Positions 1-5,662 of a DNA stretch of 5,662 bases are shown piece after piece. Origin of the DNA: Candidatus Omnitrophota bacterium (GTDB lineage: Bacteria > Omnitrophota > Koll11 > Zapsychrales > Fredricksoniimonadaceae); the NCBI GenBank assembly GCA_015233705.1, contig JADFXE010000027.1:454-6115 (forward strand). Direction: 5' to 3'. Both the position numbers and the translations under genes were made by a program. Every line of letters starts with the position of its first letter. Position 1 is the stretch's first letter. Below the pieces are notes generated by a model. The model was not told the origin of the DNA, did no database searches, and saw only the letters and a list, made by a program, of their open reading frames with translations.

Positions 1-949
1 GATCCACGCCCTTGGTCTTGCCCTTGTCCATGTAGGCCGAGCCCATGAGACTGTTCTTGATCGCATCGCGATACCAGCGGGCCAGGATGCCGGCATAATA
101 GATCTGCCGGACGGTCGAAAAATTCGCGCCGGTGTTCACCTCGCGCTCGCTGGCGGGAAGCACGACTTCGCGCATGATGTTCTTGGCGAGGACTTGCGTG
201 TCTTCGTCATGCCGAGCCCCTTCAGGGCGAGGCATCTCTGAGGTTTGAGATCCCTCGCTAACGCTCGGGATGACAGCTGCACTCGGGATGACAGCTTCGC
301 TCGGGATGACACCCTTTTGCTGGATCTGCCAGTCAGCGTCCAGCATCACCTTCAAATGCGCCTTGGTGACGAACACGGCGTTGCCGTGCTCAAAGACCTC
401 GGCGCTGTCAGGCATGATCCAAACCTTGTTAAACGCATCCACCGGAACGTCAGTCGTGCCGAATTTAGCCTGGGCCTCGACGTAAACGCGGGTCCAGAAT
501 TCCTTGCCAGCGCCGGAATCAGGGTTCAGCATCGAAGCGGTAAACTGCTTGAGAACATAATCCTGCGCCAGCATGTCGCGGCCAAGATCCGTTCCGCCTA
601 AGCTGTCAGCGATCATCCGGTCATGCTCCACAGGCGACAGGTTGACCCACTGGTCCTTTTCCGGGACAGTGACCGCGGCCAGGAAATACTTCACCATGCG
701 CTCGCTTTCCTCTTTAATGCGGGCGTTATCAACCTTGTCGTTGCCGGAATCCACAATGAAGCGGAACTTGAGCGGTTCCTGCGGAAAGATTACCACACCC
801 TTGACCAAAACCGGCTCAAAGGCGCTGGAGAGCCCCACCTGCGCACCGGGCGCGGGAAGCTGCGACAACGCAAACTGTTGGGCTTGAGCCAGTTCTGGTC
901 CGAAACCAATCAGAATGGCCAAAAGAATAGACAGTGATTTTCTTAACAT
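1..949 (-). CDS. Secreted protein of unknown function, C-terminus cut by window edge
   Basis: The minus-strand frame stays open from ATG at 949 to position 1, giving 316 codons plus one base with no stop, so the gene continues beyond the left edge. Residues 1-23 form a Sec signal peptide: a basic N-terminus (MLRKS), a hydrophobic core (ILLAILIGFG), and a cleavage site after AQA. The mature protein should act in the periplasm or outer envelope. Recognisable blocks are EPLKFRFIVDSGNDKV (about 58-73), VNLSPVEHDRMIADSLGGTD (92-111), LAQDYVLKQFTASM (117-130), VPVDAFNKVWIMPDSAEVFE (148-167) and a C-terminal part with NFSTVRQIYYAGILARWYR (about 276-294). From memory these match a conserved family of unknown function in Omnitrophota-like genomes; I cannot confirm this here and assign no function. 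The start at 949 is preferred over the in-frame ATG at 964 because GGAG lies 9 nt before it. Residues 214-248 are encoded by a repeat element. The gene has its own promoter downstream of the permease. Confidence 0.88.
   Translation of the reverse strand, partial: MLRKSLSILLAILIGFGPELAQAQQFALSQLPAPGAQVGLSSAFEPVLVKGVVIFPQEPLKFRFIVDSGNDKVDNARIKEESERMVKYFLAAVTVPEKDQWVNLSPVEHDRMIADSLGGTDLGRDMLAQDYVLKQFTASMLNPDSGAGKEFWTRVYVEAQAKFGTTDVPVDAFNKVWIMPDSAEVFEHGNAVFVTKAHLKVMLDADWQIQQKGVIPSEAVIPSAAVIPSVSEGSQTSEMPRPEGARHDEDTQVLAKNIMREVVLPASEREVNTGANFSTVRQIYYAGILARWYRDAIKNSLMGSAYMDKGKTKGVD
206..310. repeat. Palindromic repetitive element inserted in frame in the secreted-protein gene
   Basis: The left arm GTCATGCCGAGC (206-217) pairs with GCTCGGGATGAC (263-274), 11 of 12 bases. 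GCGAGGCATCTC (227-238) pairs with GAGATCCCTCGC (247-258), also 11 of 12. The arms enclose small loops: CCC-TTCA-GGG at 218-227, TGAGGTTT at 239-246 and TAAC at 259-262. The end motif CTCGGGATGAC recurs at 282-292 and 300-310. The motif GTCATCCCGAG followed by GCGAGGGATCT is one I recognise from memory as a widespread short bacterial repeat, often seen many times per genome. Here the 105 bp is a multiple of three with no stop in the coding frame, so it adds 35 residues rather than breaking the gene. This resembles the Rickettsia palindromic elements found inside coding sequences. It is probably non-autonomous, since it encodes no transposase. Confidence 0.82.
264..310. repeat. Three tandem copies of an 18-bp unit at the element's end
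   Basis: CTCGGGATGAC occurs at 264-274, 282-292 and 300-310, exactly 18 bp apart. The linkers are AGCTGCA and AGCTTCG. Read on the minus strand, each copy gives VIPS separated by EA, AA or VS, so the protein carries three six-residue repeats. The copies look like duplications of the outer end of the palindrome, arising by slippage or repeated targeting. The 18-bp period keeps the frame. Confidence 0.88.
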
Positions 950-957
950 CGCAAAAA

Positions 958-962
958 TCTCC
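958..962 (-). promoter_or_regulatory. Shine-Dalgarno site for the secreted-protein gene
   Basis: GGAGA on the minus strand, with GGAG 9 nt before the ATG at 949. An upstream in-frame ATG at 964 overlaps this site and has only an AT-rich stretch before it. This favours 949 as the start and a signal peptide beginning MLRKS. Confidence 0.6.
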
Positions 963-988
963 ATTAAAAATTGTTTTCTGGAACGACA

Positions 989-1031
989 CGCATGTTAATA
1001 CATGTAAAAGGATGCTGAAATATAACATGCG
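989..1031. promoter_or_regulatory. Second operator-like site and longer inverted repeat in the leader
   Basis: CGCATGTTA (989-997) is exactly complementary in inverted orientation to TAACATGCG (1023-1031), with a 25-bp gap. The first half also overlaps a second perfect inverted repeat, CATGT-TAAT-ACATG (991-1004), in the leader downstream of the predicted start site. Two related half-site clusters flanking the -10 and the leader suggest cooperative repressor binding. The alternative is an RNA hairpin in the leader, but the 25-nt loop makes a stable one less likely. Confidence 0.38.
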
Positions 1032-1047
1032 TTATTCCTGTTGTCAA
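1019..1047 (-). promoter_or_regulatory. Sigma70-type promoter for the secreted-protein gene
   Basis: The minus strand shows a perfect -35 box TTGACA (1047-1042), a 17-bp spacer (1041-1025) and TATATT as -10 box (1024-1019, 5 of 6 to consensus). Transcription would start near 1012, giving an untranslated leader of about 60 nt before ATG 949. The promoter lies 12 bp beyond the permease stop codon, so the downstream gene can be expressed independently of the permease although both point the same way. Confidence 0.72.
1022..1035. promoter_or_regulatory. Operator-like inverted repeat over the promoter spacer and -10 box
   Basis: ATAAC-ATGC-GTTAT is a perfect 5-bp inverted repeat with a 4-bp centre. 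It spans 11 bp of the spacer and overlaps three bases of the -10 box, where a bound dimeric repressor would block RNA polymerase. No regulator gene is in the window, so the binding protein is unknown. Confidence 0.4.
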
Positions 1048-1058
1048 GGAAGGGGGAT

Positions 1059-2084
1059 TCAAAACAGACGATTGGCCAGATAGCCAAAAACGAGGACAAA
1101 CGGTACGGAAACCAGCGGCAGCCACAGGGCGGTTCGCCGGCCGGCATTGGTCCACAGAAGGCCGAGCGCAGTGTAATTGGTCGCAACACCGGCCATGAGA
1201 AAGACCAGGGCATTGCCCAAAGCGCCGGTCTGCCGGTAGATCTCAAAGGCCAATGGAGATGATCCGGCGGAACAGGTCTCAATGACAGTCGCGACCAGCA
1301 GTGTCACGGACATGCCGCCCAAAGACTTGCCCATAAATTGATGGAAGAACGGCGTCGGGATATAAGCCTGGGCCATAGCAGCCAAGGCCGTGCCCAAAAG
1401 GATCCACCAAATGATCATGCCAGCAAGCTCCTTCACGCCTCTGAATATCCCTTTAAGATCGCCGGCAATGTCAAAACGATAAGCACCAGCGCGCTGTCTC
1501 AAATCTTCCATGATATTAACGCTCGCAGATAGCTCCAAGGTATGAGGATTGGCCTCGATCAGGCCCTTGCGTTCAAGGACCTGGAAGATCCAGCCAGTGA
1601 CCAGCGCGACCACGATTGCCGAAAGGACAATATAACCAGCCTTGGCCGGACCGAAGAACCCGACAAGCATGAGCGTGAGCGGAAAATTGGCCCAGGGACT
1701 GGCCAGAAGAAAGGCCACGACCGACGCCGGCGAGGCGCCTTTCTTGTAAAGCTGGACCGCCAGCGCCAGGATGCCGTGACTGCACAGCGTCATCATGAAT
1801 CCCCACAGGACCGCGTAAAGGATGTTACGCTTCCTCTTCCCGGCCAGAAGAAGCGAGACATATTCCCGCGGGATGTAGTAATCGATCACGCCACCCAGGA
1901 AAAGGCCGATGACCAACGGCCAGAACATCATCCGCACATAGGCCAGAAAAGCAAAACGGAACGGCGCCAGGAACGGCAGATAATACGACGCCAGCAGCAC
2001 CGCGACGATCAAAAGCGCCAGCAGGACGACCCTGTTCGCAAGAATGTTCTTTTTCGGTTTTTCAGATGTACAACAGGATCCCAT
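1059..2084 (-). CDS. Membrane permease, ArsP_1/UPF0718-like, probable metal(loid) exporter
   Basis: A 341-residue polytopic membrane protein of the permease family PF03773. Seen directly: an N-terminal Cys-Cys pair (residues 4-5) in a short polar leader, then about nine hydrophobic segments at roughly 19-39, 54-71, 87-113, 122-145, 149-170, 220-242, 258-282, 287-311 and 318-341, with a polar loop at about 171-219. Family-type motifs in the membrane are CSHG (Cys101), LLASPWANFPLTL, ETCSAGSSPLAFEIYRQ (Cys271) and the C-terminal block AGVATNYTALGLLWTNAGRR. Related proteins export trivalent organoarsenicals (ArsP) or are annotated as Cu/Zn efflux (SO_0444 type). The substrate here is inferred only at the level of a thiophilic metal(loid). 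I chose ATG 2084 because GGA sits 7 nt before it and the Cys-Cys leader begins there. ATG 2096 and a TTG at 2135 are in-frame alternatives; the TTG lies just past the end of a hairpin arm. The gene is divergent from metH. Confidence 0.86.
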   Translation of the reverse strand: MGSCCTSEKPKKNILANRVVLLALLIVAVLLASYYLPFLAPFRFAFLAYVRMMFWPLVIGLFLGGVIDYYIPREYVSLLLAGKRKRNILYAVLWGFMMTLCSHGILALAVQLYKKGASPASVVAFLLASPWANFPLTLMLVGFFGPAKAGYIVLSAIVVALVTGWIFQVLERKGLIEANPHTLELSASVNIMEDLRQRAGAYRFDIAGDLKGIFRGVKELAGMIIWWILLGTALAAMAQAYIPTPFFHQFMGKSLGGMSVTLLVATVIETCSAGSSPLAFEIYRQTGALGNALVFLMAGVATNYTALGLLWTNAGRRTALWLPLVSVPFVLVFGYLANRLF

Positions 2085-2114
2085 AGGTATTTCCATTCTG
2101 AACAGCCGAATAAA

Positions 2115-2214
2115 CACGGCTGAGGAACATATCAAGCCGCGAATTGCGAAGGTCCTTCATTTGTTATGAGAAAAGGACCGAAGCGCTGAGCGGCGGATAT
2201 GTTCCTCGGCCGTG
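2115..2214. repeat. Long imperfect hairpin I, upstream of the permease
   Basis: The outer arms 2115-2133 and 2196-2214 match as an inverted repeat at 18 of 19 positions; the one exception could pair as U-G in plus-strand RNA. Inner paired blocks are GCCGC (2136-2140) with GCGGC (2190-2194), GCG (2146-2148) with CGC (2184-2186), and GGTCCTT (2151-2157) with AAGGACC (2173-2179), closing a 15-nt loop. That is about 34 base pairs in 100 bp. There is no T-tract on either side. It lies between divergent genes, so a terminator role is unlikely. A palindromic mobile repeat or a regulatory RNA or cruciform structure fits better. Confidence 0.8.
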
Positions 2215-2316
2215 AGCCAACGGAGCATGTCTTCCGCTCAGGCGCGGGAGCCTTTCCTAATAACAAAAGAAGCCTCCCGCTAATTCGCGTCAGACAAGCT
2301 CCGCTGACTCACAGCC
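2208..2316. repeat. Long imperfect hairpin II, upstream of metH
   Basis: The arms 2208-2237 and 2287-2316 match as an inverted repeat at 24 of 30 positions. An inner stem GCGGGAG (2244-2250) pairs with CTCCCGC (2274-2280) and extends a few pairs further inward (2252-2254 with 2270-2272), leaving an A-rich loop. The scattered mismatches suggest an old or diverged palindrome. Its first seven bases, GGCCGTG, are also the last seven bases of hairpin I, so the two cannot both form fully on one strand. No T-tract follows it towards metH. It matches no SAM, SAH or cobalamin riboswitch pattern that I can recognise. Confidence 0.72.
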
Positions 2317-2356
2317 TTCAATAACTTAATTCTTGCACTTATCTCTGAACTCTATA

Positions 2357-2385
2357 TTGACAATACTATACCTTTCCATTATCGT
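2357..2385 (+). promoter_or_regulatory. Possible metH promoter very close to the start codon
   Basis: TTGACA (2357-2362, perfect -35) is followed after 17 bp by TATCGT (2380-2385, 4 of 6 to the -10 consensus). Transcription would then begin at about 2391-2393, at the ATG itself, implying a leaderless or nearly leaderless mRNA. That agrees with the lack of any Shine-Dalgarno sequence before the start. The stretch 2317-2392 is AT-rich compared with its surroundings, as expected for a promoter region. A different -10 box is possible. Confidence 0.38.
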
Positions 2386-2392
2386 TTAAGCC

Positions 2393-5662
<3,270 letters not shown>

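Larger units (their letters stand above)
2085..2392. other. Intergenic region between divergent permease and metH genes
   Basis: This 308-bp gap contains no convincing gene on either strand. It is mostly filled by the two overlapping hairpins, followed by an AT-rich stretch (2317-2392) with the candidate metH promoter. No good promoter for the permease is visible; TTGATA (2135-2130) with TATTCG (2112-2107), 17 bp apart, is the best minus-strand candidate and is weak. I found no tRNA, riboswitch core or intrinsic terminator. Confidence 0.6.

Noticed and set aside
206..310. CRISPR array suggested by the repeated GTCATCCCGAG motif
   Set aside because: The repeats are only 11 bp with 7-bp linkers, in tandem and translated in frame. 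That is too short for CRISPR repeats and spacers.
245..601. Plus-strand open frame of 118 codons with repeated ARDD motifs at its start
   Set aside because: It is the shadow of the repeat element and of the secreted-protein gene. The repetition comes from the 18-bp tandem units, and the minus-strand frame has a signal peptide, a Shine-Dalgarno site and a promoter.
1542..2123. Plus-strand open frame of 193 codons opposite the permease
   Set aside because: The product is rich in Arg, Gln, Asp and His, which is the expected mirror of a hydrophobic membrane protein on the other strand. The permease motifs show that the minus strand is the coding one.
2107..2135. Permease promoter TTGATA-17-TATTCG on the minus strand
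   Set aside because: The -10 match is only 3 of 6, and the region is dominated by the hairpin arm. Too weak to list as a promoter.
2244..2280. Intrinsic terminator from the GCGGGAG/CTCCCGC stem
   Set aside because: No run of T follows on either strand, and both flanking genes point away from the site, so nothing needs terminating here.
2136..2392. Cobalamin, SAM or SAH riboswitch in front of metH
   Set aside because: No B12-box-like, S-box or SAH-motif core is recognisable on either strand. The structures present are plain long palindromes, and the likely metH promoter is downstream of them.

Overview
The window holds three genes of an uncultivated-type, moderately GC-rich bacterium. Two are on the minus strand: a partial secreted protein of unknown function and a polytopic membrane permease. 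One is on the plus strand: a methionine synthase (MetH) that runs off the right edge. The minus-strand secreted protein resembles, from memory, a family of conserved unknowns common in Candidatus Omnitrophota (formerly OP3/Omnitrophica) genomes. That is my best guess for the source lineage, at moderate to low confidence, since nothing in the window proves it.

Layout. Positions 1-949 (minus) encode a Sec-exported hypothetical protein, cut at the left edge. Its reading frame is interrupted in frame by a 105-bp palindromic repeat (206-310), which adds about 35 residues including three VIPS motifs. Positions 950-1058 are a compact regulatory gap. It carries a strong sigma70-type promoter (TTGACA, 17 bp, TATATT on the minus strand) with operator-like inverted repeats over the spacer and -10 box. 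Positions 1059-2084 (minus) encode an ArsP_1/UPF0718-type permease with a Cys-Cys pair at its N-terminus and conserved CSHG and ETCSAGSS membrane motifs. Positions 2085-2392 separate the divergent permease and metH genes. Most of this gap is two long imperfect hairpins (2115-2214 and 2208-2316) that share one 7-base arm, so only one can form fully at a time. Positions 2393-5662 (plus) are metH: 1090 codons covering the homocysteine, folate, cap and cobalamin domains and most of the AdoMet reactivation domain.

Function. MetH makes methionine from homocysteine using methyl-tetrahydrofolate and cobalamin. All the zinc and cobalamin ligands and the first AdoMet-contact residue are present, so the enzyme looks intact up to the edge. 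The permease probably exports a metal(loid) or organometalloid, and the secreted protein acts outside the cytoplasmic membrane. I see no evidence that the three genes form one pathway. The secreted gene has its own promoter, and metH is divergent from the permease. The most noteworthy material is the DNA-level structure: the palindromic repeat accepted inside a coding frame, and the paired overlapping hairpins between the divergent genes.
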